DNA from: an uncultured Clostridium sp.
GTDB lineage: Bacteria > Bacillota > Clostridia > TANB77 > CAG-508
Length of the DNA: 64,000 nt
Direction: 5' to 3'
Assembly (NCBI GenBank): GCA_947651825.1
Contig: CANTAQ010000001.1
Coordinates: 208,598 to 272,597, forward strand
The stretch's first letter is position 1. Each line of letters begins with the position of its first letter. This document shows, in pieces, positions 55,206-64,000 of this stretch. Made by a program: the position numbers and the translations under genes. The notes beneath the pieces are model-generated. The model saw only the letters and a program-made list of their open reading frames with translations. It was not told the origin of the DNA and made no database searches.

Positions 55206-55631
55206 TTATTCTTTCTTTTTTGCCTTCATTTTTGAAGTATACATAGATGATAAAATTAACATTCCAAAAGTTCCAAATAAAAATACAAAGTAAATAATGG
55301 CAACTGGAGAAGTAGATTTTATTCCTTCAACATTCGCATATAGTTTATCATTAGACAATAATGCTTTCACACTTTTCCCTTCATAATATCCTGCAAGACC
55401 ATGAACATTTTTTAGTTCATACTCTTTTCCTTCATATTTTACTTTAACTTCATAGAAATTTGTTCTAGACCCTGTTTTTTTATTCACAACTTGTTTAGTA
55501 GAAGTATTAGTAACAACTGCTACAACTTCTTCATAACTTACTTCTGCTTTATTCATTAAGAACCAAAAAACAATAGTTAAAATCAAACAAACTACTGTAA
55601 GAATCCACATAATTGCAATCTTTTTCTTCAT
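55206..55631 (-). CDS. DUF3592-like membrane protein
   Basis: 141 aa. Two helices flank a beta-rich loop with VVAVVTNTSTKQVVNKKTGS and YEVKVKYEGKEYELKN, the usual DUF3592 pattern. GGGGGG precedes the ATG. Function unknown. Confidence 0.75.
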   Translation of the reverse strand: MKKKIAIMWILTVVCLILTIVFWFLMNKAEVSYEEVVAVVTNTSTKQVVNKKTGSRTNFYEVKVKYEGKEYELKNVHGLAGYYEGKSVKALLSNDKLYANVEGIKSTSPVAIIYFVFLFGTFGMLILSSMYTSKMKAKKKE

Positions 55632-55672
55632 TTCTATTTAGCCCCCCTCATTGTTTAAATTATATTACTTAT

Positions 55673-56212
55673 TTATATATTTTTCAATATAGAAAATAGT
55701 ACTTTTTTATTTTCTATAGTTCTTACTGACGTTCTCTGTTCTTCTCTTATTGCTCTATATCTTTCATCTTTTATATCAATCACAATAGCAATAAATTCAT
55801 CTATACCGATACTGTCTAAAACTTGTTCCTCTCCTGGATCTGGGCAATAATTAACTTTACTCCTAAAATTCAATCTTTTTTCAATATCTGGGCTTAATGC
55901 AATAGAAATTCTGCCTTCTATAAATTCCTCAAAAGCTGTATCTTCTACTCTTTCACCTCTTTTGCAGATAGAAACATAATTATTTGTCATATCAACATCA
56001 GCATAATTTATATGATATCCAAATTCTGAAGGATACTGAATGTTAAGTTCTTTCATTTTTTCTCTTGAATATATTCCTTTATGTTGTAATATACTGTTTA
56101 GTTTTACCATACTAAGATATAAACCGTCTTTTGGATACATAACAAAATTAACTTCTAATCCAGATAAACCGTGAAAAAAAGCTTCATTTAAATCTATTAC
56201 CTGTTTATTCAT
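55673..56212 (-). CDS. Conserved hypothetical soluble protein
   Basis: 179 aa. VNFVMYPKDGLYLSMVKLNSIL and ISIALSPDIEKRLNFRSKV, a soluble mixed protein. No helix or signal. I do not recognise the family. AAGGGGAG precedes the ATG. Confidence 0.5.
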   Translation of the reverse strand: MNKQVIDLNEAFFHGLSGLEVNFVMYPKDGLYLSMVKLNSILQHKGIYSREKMKELNIQYPSEFGYHINYADVDMTNNYVSICKRGERVEDTAFEEFIEGRISIALSPDIEKRLNFRSKVNYCPDPGEEQVLDSIGIDEFIAIVIDIKDERYRAIREEQRTSVRTIENKKVLFSILKNI

Positions 56213-56340
56213 TCATCTATGCTCCCCTTTATAAATTTATATTTTTAAATGATAACACACAAAAAAGGATTTATCAAATTGTAAATTCTTCCTCTTTAAT
56301 TCTCTATATGTCATTCTCATTGTCTCAACTTTCAAAAACA

Positions 56341-56370
56341 AAAAATAGCAGACTACAGCCTGCTATTTTT
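56341..56370 (-). terminator. Terminator after the drug-exporter pair
   Basis: AAAAATAGCAG pairs with CTGCTATTTTT around an 8-base loop, followed on the minus strand by TTTTTTGTTTTT. The 56213-56501 gap otherwise contains the in-frame extension at 56382-56501. Confidence 0.88.
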
Positions 56371-56381
56371 ATATCTTAAAA

Positions 56382-56501
56382 CTAATATTGACTTTTAAAG
56401 GGATGTTTTAGTTTATTTTTTATTTGATTATTAATTATTTTCATTGCTATATCGTATACATTTTCTGCGTCGTCTTCATTTAATTTAACTTCTTTCTTAC
56501 T
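56382..56501 (-). other. 39-codon in-frame open extension after the exporter stop
   Basis: Directly after the TAA of the ABC exporter the same frame stays open for 39 codons (SKKEVKLNEDDAENVYDIAMK...NKLKHPFKSQY) to a TAG at 56382. The codon composition is native-like and no ribosome site precedes it. It may be a former C-terminal extension, a readthrough product, or chance. Confidence 0.4.
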
Positions 56502-58544
56502 TTATAATTCAAATTGTGAATTATATAAATCTGCATAGAATCCATTTTTCAGCATTAATTCTTCGTGATTTCCTTGTTCTATTATATTTCCATCTTTCAT
56601 TACCAATATTAAGTCTGCATTTTTTATTGTTGATAGTCTATGCGCTATGATGAATGATGTTTTTCCTTCTGCTAGTTTGTCCATTGCCTGTTGTATCAAT
56701 TCTTCTGTTCTTGTATCTACATTACTTGTTGCTTCATCTAGTATTAAGAATGGTGTATCTTGTAACATTCCTCTTGCTATTGTAAGTAATTGTCTTTGTC
56801 CTGCTGATACACTATCATTATCTGCAACATTTGAATCATATCCTTTTGGTAATGTTCTTATAAAGTGGTCTAACCCTACTGTTTTACATATTTCTTTTAC
56901 ATCTTCTTCTGTTGCATCTTGTCTATTATAAATTATATTTTCTTTTATAGTTCCATCAAATAACCATGTATCTTGTAACACCATTGTAAATAAATTATGT
57001 ATGTTATCCCTTGTTAAATTCTTTGTTGATATTCCATCTATTTTTATATCACCAGAATTTATTTCATAGAATTTCATAAGTAAATTTACCATTGTTGTTT
57101 TCCCTGCTCCTGTTGGACCAACTATAGCAATTTTTTGTCCTGGTTTTGCTATTGCACTAAATCCTTTTATTGTTGGTTTATCATTGTTCTCATATTGGAA
57201 AACTACATTTTCAAATTCTATCCTTCCTTTTGCATCTTCTCTTTCTAAAATAGTTTTTAAATTAGATTCATCTAGCATTTCTTCTTCATCTAAAAATTCA
57301 AATACTCTTTCACTTGCTGCAGCTGTTGATTGTAGCAAAGTCATTGCTTGTGCCATTTGTGCTAATGGTGATGTAAATAATCTTACATATGCTATAAATG
57401 CTACTATTGTACCAAATGAGATAATATCATTCATAGTAAGTAATGCACCAACTATACACACAGCAACATAACCAAAATTTCCTATAAATCCCATTATTGG
57501 CTGCATCAAACCTGATAAGAATTGGCTCTTTAAATTGGAATCATATACTTTTCTATTTAGTTCATCAAATTTTTGGTCTACTTCTTTTTTTGCATTATAT
57601 GCCTTTACAACATTTAGTCCAGAATATACCTCTTCTATATGTCCATTTAGTTTTCCTAAACCTTCTTGTCTTGCTATAAAGTATTTTTGTGATTTTCCTA
57701 ATATTACAAACATTAATACAAAACCTATCATACTTGCAAGTATAGCTGTTATGGCTAAAATCCAGTTAGTATAAAACATCATAATAATTGTTCCAAAAAA
57801 TAATGTAATACTGCTCACTAATGTTGCTAATGATTGGTTCATTGATTGTGCAATTGTATCAATATCATTTGTAACTCTTGATAATATGTCTCCTATTGAA
57901 TTTCTATCAAAATATTTTAATGGTAATTTATTTATTTTTATAGATATTCTAGTTCTTAAACTTTTTGCAAATTTGTTCGCAACATCTGTCATACAAAGTG
58001 CTTGTACAAAATCAAATAATGCAGTACATATATACACTATTGCCAATATTATAGCAATTTTTTTAATTGCATCAATATCCATAAATGGTTTAACAGCTTT
58101 TTGTACACTTTCTGGCATTTCATCTATTTTAGAATATATATCTGTTGGTGTTGGATTTTCCCCAATTGTAGACATAGTCTCTAGGAATTTAGCTTGATCC
58201 TCAGCTGAAATTTTAATTCCATCTACCTCTATTTCTTGCATAATTCCTTGTGCAAAATTTGCAGGCACTTCTGTACTTAGATATTCTAAATTATCTTTAT
58301 TTACTGCTAAACCTTCTGATATTTTGTCAGTTAATTTAGATAATCTATTTGGAGCACTTATTGCAAGTATTGATGAAGTTATCGCTAATAAAAGTGCTAT
58401 TGCTATTATTATTCTAAATTTTCTTAATTCTTTAAATAATCTTTTTATTGCACTTTTAAAATTTTTTGCTTTTTCACCTGGTGCTCCCATTCCTGGTCCC
58501 ATTGGTCCTCTTCTAGGAGGTCTATTTTCATTGTTTTTAGCCAT
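56502..58544 (-). CDS. ABC multidrug exporter subunit, six-helix plus ATPase
   Basis: 680 aa. A Pro-rich N-terminus (RPPRRGPMGPGMGAPG), six transmembrane helices with an unusual ~100-residue extracytoplasmic insertion between helices 1 and 2, then the ATPase with Walker A VGPTGAGKTT, signature VSAGQRQ and Walker B FLILDEATSNVD. It pairs with the preceding gene as a heterodimeric exporter and overlaps its stop. GGAGG precedes the ATG. Confidence 0.93.
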   Translation of the reverse strand: MAKNNENRPPRRGPMGPGMGAPGEKAKNFKSAIKRLFKELRKFRIIIAIALLLAITSSILAISAPNRLSKLTDKISEGLAVNKDNLEYLSTEVPANFAQGIMQEIEVDGIKISAEDQAKFLETMSTIGENPTPTDIYSKIDEMPESVQKAVKPFMDIDAIKKIAIILAIVYICTALFDFVQALCMTDVANKFAKSLRTRISIKINKLPLKYFDRNSIGDILSRVTNDIDTIAQSMNQSLATLVSSITLFFGTIIMMFYTNWILAITAILASMIGFVLMFVILGKSQKYFIARQEGLGKLNGHIEEVYSGLNVVKAYNAKKEVDQKFDELNRKVYDSNLKSQFLSGLMQPIMGFIGNFGYVAVCIVGALLTMNDIISFGTIVAFIAYVRLFTSPLAQMAQAMTLLQSTAAASERVFEFLDEEEMLDESNLKTILEREDAKGRIEFENVVFQYENNDKPTIKGFSAIAKPGQKIAIVGPTGAGKTTMVNLLMKFYEINSGDIKIDGISTKNLTRDNIHNLFTMVLQDTWLFDGTIKENIIYNRQDATEEDVKEICKTVGLDHFIRTLPKGYDSNVADNDSVSAGQRQLLTIARGMLQDTPFLILDEATSNVDTRTEELIQQAMDKLAEGKTSFIIAHRLSTIKNADLILVMKDGNIIEQGNHEELMLKNGFYADLYNSQFEL

Positions 58545-60300
58545 TTTCTAATTCCTCCTTTGACAATTGAGATAAAGCGATTTGTTTATATACTTCACAA
58601 GTTTTCAATAACTCTTTATGTGTTCCTTGTCCTACACATTCTCCATTTTCTAGAACTATAATTTTATCGCTATTTATAATTGTTCCAATTCTTTGTGCAA
58701 CAATTAATGATGTTGCATCTTTAGTGTGTTTCTTTAATTCCTTTCTTAAAATGCTATCTGTTTTATAGTCTAAAGCTGAAAAGCTATCATCAAAAATATA
58801 TATTTCTGGATTTCTCGCGATTGCTCTAGCTATTGATAGTCTTTGCTTTTGTCCTCCAGATATATTAGTTCCACTTTGTGCCATTTGTGTTTCATATTGA
58901 TCATCCATCTTTTCAACAAAATCTTTTGCTTGTGCTACCTCTATAGCTTCTTTTACCTTTTCATTACTAATTTTACCTTTACCATTATCTCCATAAGTAA
59001 CATTATTAGTAATTGTATCATTAAAAATTACTGCTTTTTGAGATACATATCCTATCTTATTATGCAAAAGTTCTTGAGTATAATCTTTTACATTTACACC
59101 ATCAACAAGAACTTCTCCATCTGTTGCATCATAAAATCTTGGTACTAAGTTAATTAAAGTTGATTTTCCACTGCCTGTAGAACCTATAAAAGCTACTGTT
59201 TGTCCTTTTTCTGCCTTGAATGATATATCTTTCAACAAATATTCGTCTGCATCTGGATATTTAAATGATACATTTTTAAATTCTACAATTCCTTTTTCTT
59301 TAGTTGTATCTTTATTGATTTTTCCATCTTTTATTGTAATATCTGCATCTAAAACTTCATTAATACGTTCTGCTGATACCTGTGCACGTGGTAACATCAT
59401 AATTATCATTGCAAGAAGTAAGAATGACATTATTACTTGCATAGCATAAGAGCTAAACACTATCATATCACCAAATAACGATAATTTTTCTATCATTAAT
59501 GCATCTTTAATTAAAAATGCTCCTATAAAATAAATTGAAAGTGTTAAAAAATACATTACTAAAAACATTACCGGTGAAAGTATTGCAAAACATTTCTGAT
59601 TAAATAATTGCATACTTGTTAGTTTTTTATTAACTTCTTCAAACTTATTTTCTTGATATTTTTCTGCATTAAATGCTCTTACTACACGAATTCCTGTCAA
59701 ATTTTCACGGGTTACTCCATTTACTTTATCTATTAATTTCTGCACAATTTTAAATCTTGGCATTACAATAATAACTAAAGTTATTATTGTTGAGAGTAGA
59801 ATTAATATTCCCACTGCTGTAGCAGCACTCCATTGCCAACTCTTATTTAAAATCTTTGTAATTGCCCAAATTGCAGTTATTGGTGCTCTTATAGAAATCA
59901 TTAATCCCATAGCCAAAACCATCTGTAATTGTGTTATGTCATTTGTAGTTCTGGTAATTAAACTACTTGTAGAAAATTGTTTTACTTCATTCATTGCTAA
60001 ATTTCCAACTTTATCAAACAATTTCTTTCTAACTGTCATTGAAAAGTTTGCAGATATCTTTGCAAAAAAATATCCTACAATTATTGATATTACTAATGTT
60101 CCTAGTGCACATCCCAACATATATGCTCCATTTTTTAAAATTTCATTTATATGGCTTCCTTCAGTTTGTACTAGTTTAGTTATTTCTGACATATAGTCTG
60201 GCATTTTTAGTTCTAGTGATACCATTCCTATAATTAAAATTACAGCTATTATTATTAAATATACTTCTTTCTTTCCTAAATTTTTTAATAGTTTAGTCAT
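58537..60300 (-). CDS. ABC multidrug exporter subunit (partner)
   Basis: 587 aa. Six helices and an ATPase with Walker A IGSTGSGKST, signature ISGGQKQR and Walker B IYIFDDSFSALDY; the last departs from the catalytic Glu (Asp-Ser instead of Glu), typical of the degenerate site of heterodimeric exporters. The 3' end overlaps the next gene by eight bases, coupling the two subunits. AAAGGAAG precedes the ATG. Confidence 0.93.
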   Translation of the reverse strand: MTKLLKNLGKKEVYLIIIAVILIIGMVSLELKMPDYMSEITKLVQTEGSHINEILKNGAYMLGCALGTLVISIIVGYFFAKISANFSMTVRKKLFDKVGNLAMNEVKQFSTSSLITRTTNDITQLQMVLAMGLMISIRAPITAIWAITKILNKSWQWSAATAVGILILLSTIITLVIIVMPRFKIVQKLIDKVNGVTRENLTGIRVVRAFNAEKYQENKFEEVNKKLTSMQLFNQKCFAILSPVMFLVMYFLTLSIYFIGAFLIKDALMIEKLSLFGDMIVFSSYAMQVIMSFLLLAMIIMMLPRAQVSAERINEVLDADITIKDGKINKDTTKEKGIVEFKNVSFKYPDADEYLLKDISFKAEKGQTVAFIGSTGSGKSTLINLVPRFYDATDGEVLVDGVNVKDYTQELLHNKIGYVSQKAVIFNDTITNNVTYGDNGKGKISNEKVKEAIEVAQAKDFVEKMDDQYETQMAQSGTNISGGQKQRLSIARAIARNPEIYIFDDSFSALDYKTDSILRKELKKHTKDATSLIVAQRIGTIINSDKIIVLENGECVGQGTHKELLKTCEVYKQIALSQLSKEELENG

Positions 60301-60385
60301 TGTTCTTCCTTTCTTATTTATAGTCGTATCTTACTATTTTAGTGCATTTTAGTAGATTTTGTCAATACCTAAAAGTAGGAAAACA

Positions 60386-61018
60386 TTATATGTTTTCCTG
60401 TTTTTTATGTATTCTCATTATTTTATTATCTAAAAAATTAACTAACTTTGCATAAATAGTAAGTTTTTTTGAATCCCAAAAAGATAATTTTTTAGTAGAT
60501 TTATATTTCATTTTATGTTCATTTGTTGCCCAAAAGTCCATCGCCATAGTTCTTAATTGTATTTCCACTTTTACAGGAATAACTTCATCATTTACTTCTA
60601 CATCTGTTTCTACTATAAGATGATAACCTGAATAGCCACTTTCTTTTGGTTTCTTTATATAATCTTTTATCTTTACAATTCTTACATTAGGTATTTGCTT
60701 TATTACATTTACTGTTTTATATATATCGTTTTTTAGTGGACATGTTACTCTTATACCTGCAATGTCATTTATATTTTCAATAAGATTCTTGTAATTCATT
60801 TCGTAATGTTTCTTTTGCATTTTATTTACTATACTATTAGGTGTCTTTATCCTTGTTGTAATGTTGTTAATAATATCATAACCATAGATCTTATTAAATG
60901 ATTTTTTTATTTGAGTTAGTTCTTCTTTTACTTGTTCTAATGCTTTATCATATAAGCTCATAAGTATATTAAAATTTCTACCTCCTATACTTATTGGAAC
61001 TAAGCCACTTGTTGCCAT
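60386..61018 (-). CDS. Small alarmone synthetase (RelA/SpoT domain)
   Basis: 210 aa as drawn. The synthetase domain includes NITTRIKTPNSIVNKM, INDIAGIRVTCPLKNDIY, KPKESGYSGYHLIVE and VEIQLRTMAMDFWATNEHK, with the conserved Arg, Asp and Glu catalytic residues. It makes (p)ppGpp from GTP/GDP and ATP; there is no hydrolase or TGS domain, so it is a RelQ-type enzyme. The start is uncertain: Met 61018 has a weak ribosome site; Met 60961 is another choice. Confidence 0.9.
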   Translation of the reverse strand: MATSGLVPISIGGRNFNILMSLYDKALEQVKEELTQIKKSFNKIYGYDIINNITTRIKTPNSIVNKMQKKHYEMNYKNLIENINDIAGIRVTCPLKNDIYKTVNVIKQIPNVRIVKIKDYIKKPKESGYSGYHLIVETDVEVNDEVIPVKVEIQLRTMAMDFWATNEHKMKYKSTKKLSFWDSKKLTIYAKLVNFLDNKIMRIHKKQENI

Positions 61019-61130
61019 TTGTTTTTCTTTTAAGTCTAAGTTACTTATATTAACTCCTCCTCTCTTTTCAAGGTATTCTATAATAGTTTTATTAAAATAG
61101 CATTAAAATTTTATTTATTAAACAAAAATA

Positions 61131-61194
61131 GCCCCACAAGGATGTTAACTTTTTTTAAAACTTTTAAAAAGTTCAACATCCTGCAAGGTGGAGC
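61131..61194 (-). terminator. Large terminator after the ABC-2 exporter operon
   Basis: GCCCCAC (61131-61137) pairs with GTGGAGC (61188-61194; one mismatch) and GGATGTTAAC with GTTCAACATCC, with AT-rich inner part. Followed by TATTTTTG on the minus strand. Confidence 0.75.
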
Positions 61195-61228
61195 GGACTG
61201 TTTCTTTATATCATTTATAAATTTTTAT

Positions 61229-62377
61229 TTAACTTTTCTTCAATTTCTTTTTAGTTATAACATTAGTAATTAGAATAAATACTAGTGAAAATGCTATCAT
61301 TATTGCCATATTCATAAGTATTGGTTCTAAAGTTTCTAAATTAAATACTTCCATTTCCTTTAAAATCTCATTGTTTTGAACATAGTAATATGATGGTAAA
61401 ATGTGTGCTATTTTTAAAATTGAATCAGGTAACCATTCCATTGGCACAAATGAGCCACATAAAAAGCTTGATCCTAATGCTACAACATTTACAATTCCAT
61501 TTATAGCCTCTTTATTACTTAATAAATTTCCAATTAAGAATGCTATTGTTAAAGCGCATAATGTAAGTACAAATAAGTTTATGATTGAGAATAATCCATT
61601 TAATGTAAACATAGTATCTCCGATTAATATAAAGCTTAACCCTGCATATACTAATGCTAAAACAAATGCAAATAATGAGTTTGATAAAAGTAATTGAATA
61701 TTGTACTTTTTGTAATTCATACTACTTATCGTTGTTCTCTTTCTTATCATTTCACTTTTGAAACTTGATAAGATGATACATATAACATATACACATCCTG
61801 CTAACATACTATAATTTGCAAAGTTATAGTAAAATGCCATTTTGGATAAATTGTCTGTATCTAATTTTGATGTAAGTTCTGTTTTTGTCTCTTTTTCTAA
61901 TGTTTCATTTATACTGCTTATTATTTCTTCTTCTGAATTTAGTGTACTTGTATAAGTATTTGCAATTCTAATATATCTTTCAAGCATCATTTCTGCAAGA
62001 GAAGCTTGATAGTCTCCTGTACTTTTTATTTCTATTTTTGGATTTTTTTGATTTAAAAAATCTTCTCTAAAATTTTCTGGAATATATATAATATAGTTAA
62101 CATCTCTATAAAACAATGCATCATTTCTTGCTTCTTCATTATCTGCTACTTCTATAATCTCACTATTTTTTTTCATATATTCTATAAGATTTTTTGTAAT
62201 TCCCTCTTCTACATCGTTATTTATAATTAGTATATCTGGTTTACTTGCAACAAAATTAGTTTGATTATCGCTTGTTTTCATATTAAAAATTCCAAAAGCT
62301 ACTAATATTATAGTGTACATTATAATTGTACCTTTACATTTATTTAATACTTTTAAAAATGTTTTAAATACTGTCAT
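61229..62377 (-). CDS. ABC-2 exporter permease, second gene
   Basis: 382 aa. One N-terminal helix, a ~170-residue extracytoplasmic domain (residues ~35-185), five or six C-terminal helices (YSMLAGCVYVICIILSSF, FVLTLCALTIAFLIGNLL), as in ABC2_membrane_3 (YhgE/PIP-like) permeases. AAGGAGG precedes the ATG. It overlaps the end of the first permease gene by 14 bases. Confidence 0.87.
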   Translation of the reverse strand: MTVFKTFLKVLNKCKGTIIMYTIILVAFGIFNMKTSDNQTNFVASKPDILIINNDVEEGITKNLIEYMKKNSEIIEVADNEEARNDALFYRDVNYIIYIPENFREDFLNQKNPKIEIKSTGDYQASLAEMMLERYIRIANTYTSTLNSEEEIISSINETLEKETKTELTSKLDTDNLSKMAFYYNFANYSMLAGCVYVICIILSSFKSEMIRKRTTISSMNYKKYNIQLLLSNSLFAFVLALVYAGLSFILIGDTMFTLNGLFSIINLFVLTLCALTIAFLIGNLLSNKEAINGIVNVVALGSSFLCGSFVPMEWLPDSILKIAHILPSYYYVQNNEILKEMEVFNLETLEPILMNMAIMIAFSLVFILITNVITKKKLKKS

Positions 62378-63542
62378 ATTTCTGCCTCCTTAAGCTGATA
62401 AATGATATGCCTATCATTATCAAAGAAAATATTAATAAGCTTGCCACATTGAAAAAGTATCTATCAAAAGTATCATAGTAGTATAGTGAATAAAATCCAT
62501 CTGTAATCATAGCTACTGGATTTATCTTATTTATAATTGGTACATTTTTATCCACCATATATTTCATTGTAATTCCCATCATTCCTGATAAAAAACATCC
62601 TAACATTGTTACAGAAATTATAATTCCAACTTTCATATCTTCATTCGTTTTTAATACTGTTCCTATTGCTACACCCAAACTCAACCCAGCAAAACTTCCT
62701 GCAAGTGAAAGTAAAATAATTAATAGTAAATTGTTTCCATAGTCTACTTTTAATACAAATATTGTAAATACAAATAAAAGTGCTAATCCTATAAGTTGTA
62801 CAAAATAACTTCCCATAACTGTGCTTATTACTACCTTTATCTTACTTGTAGGTGTCATAGAAACTCTTTTGCCTTTACTACTCATATTTGCAAGATTATT
62901 ATTAATTGCAGTAACTCCTAGTATGCCTCCATATAAACAGGTCATAGCAATTAGTGTATAAAATTCTATCATTGTATAACTAAGATTATTGTTTGATACA
63001 TTCTCTATATTAGCAGTATTTTGCTCCATAATTTCTGCTATTTCATTATATAAATTACTATAAAAAGCTTCTGGATTCTGGATTCCCTGATTTACTTTAC
63101 TTTCTATAATATTTTTCATTATGTTTTCTGTTTGAACTATTTCTTCTGTTACATATTTTAAAATAGTTTCATCTATTCCACTTGTTCTAACAATTACTTT
63201 TGGTTCGTCTTCTAAAATAATATAACCTGTAATTTCTTCATTTTCTAGTAATTCCTTTGCTTTATCTTTTGTTACATATTTTGTATTAAATAGTCTTTCT
63301 TCATTTTTTTCATCACTTAAAACGTTAAATGTTTCTTTAAAAGCATTATTATTAATAAAATTTTCGTTTTCAACGATTGCAATGTCTATAATCTCTAGCT
63401 TTTCACTGTTTTCAATATTGCTAAATGCCATATTGAAAAAGGTTCCTAATATTATTGGAAAGGCAAATGTCCAAAATATTAGCATTTTACTTCTAAAAAG
63501 AGTAAGTATTGTATATTTTAAATTGTGTAACATATTAATCAC
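62364..63542 (-). CDS. ABC-2 exporter permease, first gene
   Basis: 392 aa with the same layout as its neighbour: an N-terminal helix, a ~190-residue extracytoplasmic part, six C-terminal helices (VQLIGLALLFVFTIFVL, GIIISVTMLGCFLSGMMGI). The start is GTG 63542 or the ATG three codons later; AAAGG lies upstream. It overlaps the ATPase gene. The two permeases and the ATPase form one three-gene exporter. Confidence 0.87.
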   Translation of the reverse strand: MINMLHNLKYTILTLFRSKMLIFWTFAFPIILGTFFNMAFSNIENSEKLEIIDIAIVENENFINNNAFKETFNVLSDEKNEERLFNTKYVTKDKAKELLENEEITGYIILEDEPKVIVRTSGIDETILKYVTEEIVQTENIMKNIIESKVNQGIQNPEAFYSNLYNEIAEIMEQNTANIENVSNNNLSYTMIEFYTLIAMTCLYGGILGVTAINNNLANMSSKGKRVSMTPTSKIKVVISTVMGSYFVQLIGLALLFVFTIFVLKVDYGNNLLLIILLSLAGSFAGLSLGVAIGTVLKTNEDMKVGIIISVTMLGCFLSGMMGITMKYMVDKNVPIINKINPVAMITDGFYSLYYYDTFDRYFFNVASLLIFSLIMIGISFISLRRQKYDSI

Positions 63543-64000
63543 GTAATTCCTTTCCTGTTAATTCTAAGAATACATCATTAAGTGTTGGTCTTTCTGAATA
63601 AATTTTGTTATATTTAATATTTTCTCTTTTTAGATAATCTAGTAAATCTCCAAAGTTGTTTTTGCCTTTTTGGTATTTTATAAATAATATATCATCTTCA
63701 TAATTTATACTCTCTACATTTGCAAATTTTCCAATTTCGTCTACATACTTTGAATCTAAATTGCTTACTTCTACTGTAACCTTTTCTTCTATTTTTGCTA
63801 GTTCTTTTAATTCATCACAAGTTCCACTTGCAATTACTTTTCCTTTATCTAAAATTATGACTCTATCACAGATAATTTCTACTTCTTCCATATAGTGTGT
63901 TGTATATACTATTGTTGCACCTTTTTCATTTAATTTCTTTATTCCATCTAATATATTATTTCTACTTTGTGGATCAACTGCAACTGTTGGCTCATCTAAA
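63535..64000 (-). CDS. ABC-2 exporter ATPase (partial, runs off the right edge)
   Basis: The 5' part lies outside the window. The visible end has LDEPTVAVDPQSRNNI (Walker B and D-loop), TIVYTTHYMEEVE (switch His) and the C-terminal accessory region LKRENIKYNKIYSERPTLNDVFLELTGKELRD, typical of DrrA/YbhF-type ATPases. It is the first gene of the exporter operon and is incomplete. Confidence 0.9.
   Translation of the reverse strand, partial: LDEPTVAVDPQSRNNILDGIKKLNEKGATIVYTTHYMEEVEIICDRVIILDKGKVIASGTCDELKELAKIEEKVTVEVSNLDSKYVDEIGKFANVESINYEDDILFIKYQKGKNNFGDLLDYLKRENIKYNKIYSERPTLNDVFLELTGKELRD

Noticed and set aside
1..64000. tRNA or rRNA genes.
   Set aside because: I saw no tRNA cloverleaf ending in a T-arm/acceptor pattern and no conserved rRNA segments, but a covariance search was not possible.

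Overview
The window looks like chromosome from an uncultured, low-GC (about 27% by eye), spore-forming Clostridia-type Firmicute, probably gut-dwelling. The signs are strong AGGAGG ribosome sites, frequent TTG and GTG starts, sigma-K, a Spo0A-like regulator, clostridial small proteins (a DUF6774-like protein, a short rubredoxin), and anaerobe oxygen-defence genes (desulfoferrodoxin, rubredoxin, flavodiiron protein). Almost every gene is on the minus strand. I saw no rRNA, tRNA, CRISPR array or intact insertion sequence.

The most important observation is a recurrent +1 recoding signal. Seven native genes are broken by a single extra C, two of them twice, giving nine sites: a Y-family DNA polymerase (two sites), a Cu/Zn-SOD-like protein (two), an endonuclease-Q-like protein, RNase H, a conserved hypothetical, an MBOAT acyltransferase and an ABC ATPase. 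At all nine the zero frame reaches an in-frame CGG followed by AA (NNN CGG AA). Skipping only the C restores a family-typical protein and inserts Gly (GGA). I checked every CGG by eye: native genes have no in-frame CGG except at these nine positions. CGGAA in other phases occurs in intact genes. This suggests that CGG is unassigned, or that CGGA is read as a four-base Gly codon, so that +1 insertions before GGA are corrected in translation.

Layout: 0.1-6.6 kb, HAD-HD protein, GMP synthase, membrane proteins, Y-family polymerase. 6.7-9.5 kb, amidase and oxidative-stress genes. 9.7-14.6 kb, small secreted or membrane proteins, a metzincin protease, Spo0A-like regulator, sigma-K. 14.8-21.2 kb, thymidine kinase, MiaB, hemolysin III, PrsA, glycyl-tRNA synthetase. 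21.5-29.4 kb, ABC exporter, EndoQ-like, RNase H, TmcAL, methyltransferase, YebC. 30-38.6 kb, TSUP exporter, protease-less FtsH-like ATPase, PopT-like transporter, DHHW/MBOAT acetylation pair, and a CaCA antiporter behind a probable yybP-ykoY manganese riboswitch. 38.9-45.8 kb, accessory genes with a repeated TTGTAATTT motif at gene ends. 45.8-64 kb, ABC transporters, polysaccharide deacetylase, thioredoxin/CcdA, HTH-DUF4097 pair, alarmone synthetase, and an ABC-2 exporter running off the right edge.

Four solitary genes (16.9, 29.6, 32.5 and 43.2 kb) differ sharply in composition (about 45% GC). Each has its own TATAAT promoter and, downstream, a GC-rich hairpin. Two of them use CGG as an ordinary codon, so they look acquired from a source with standard decoding.
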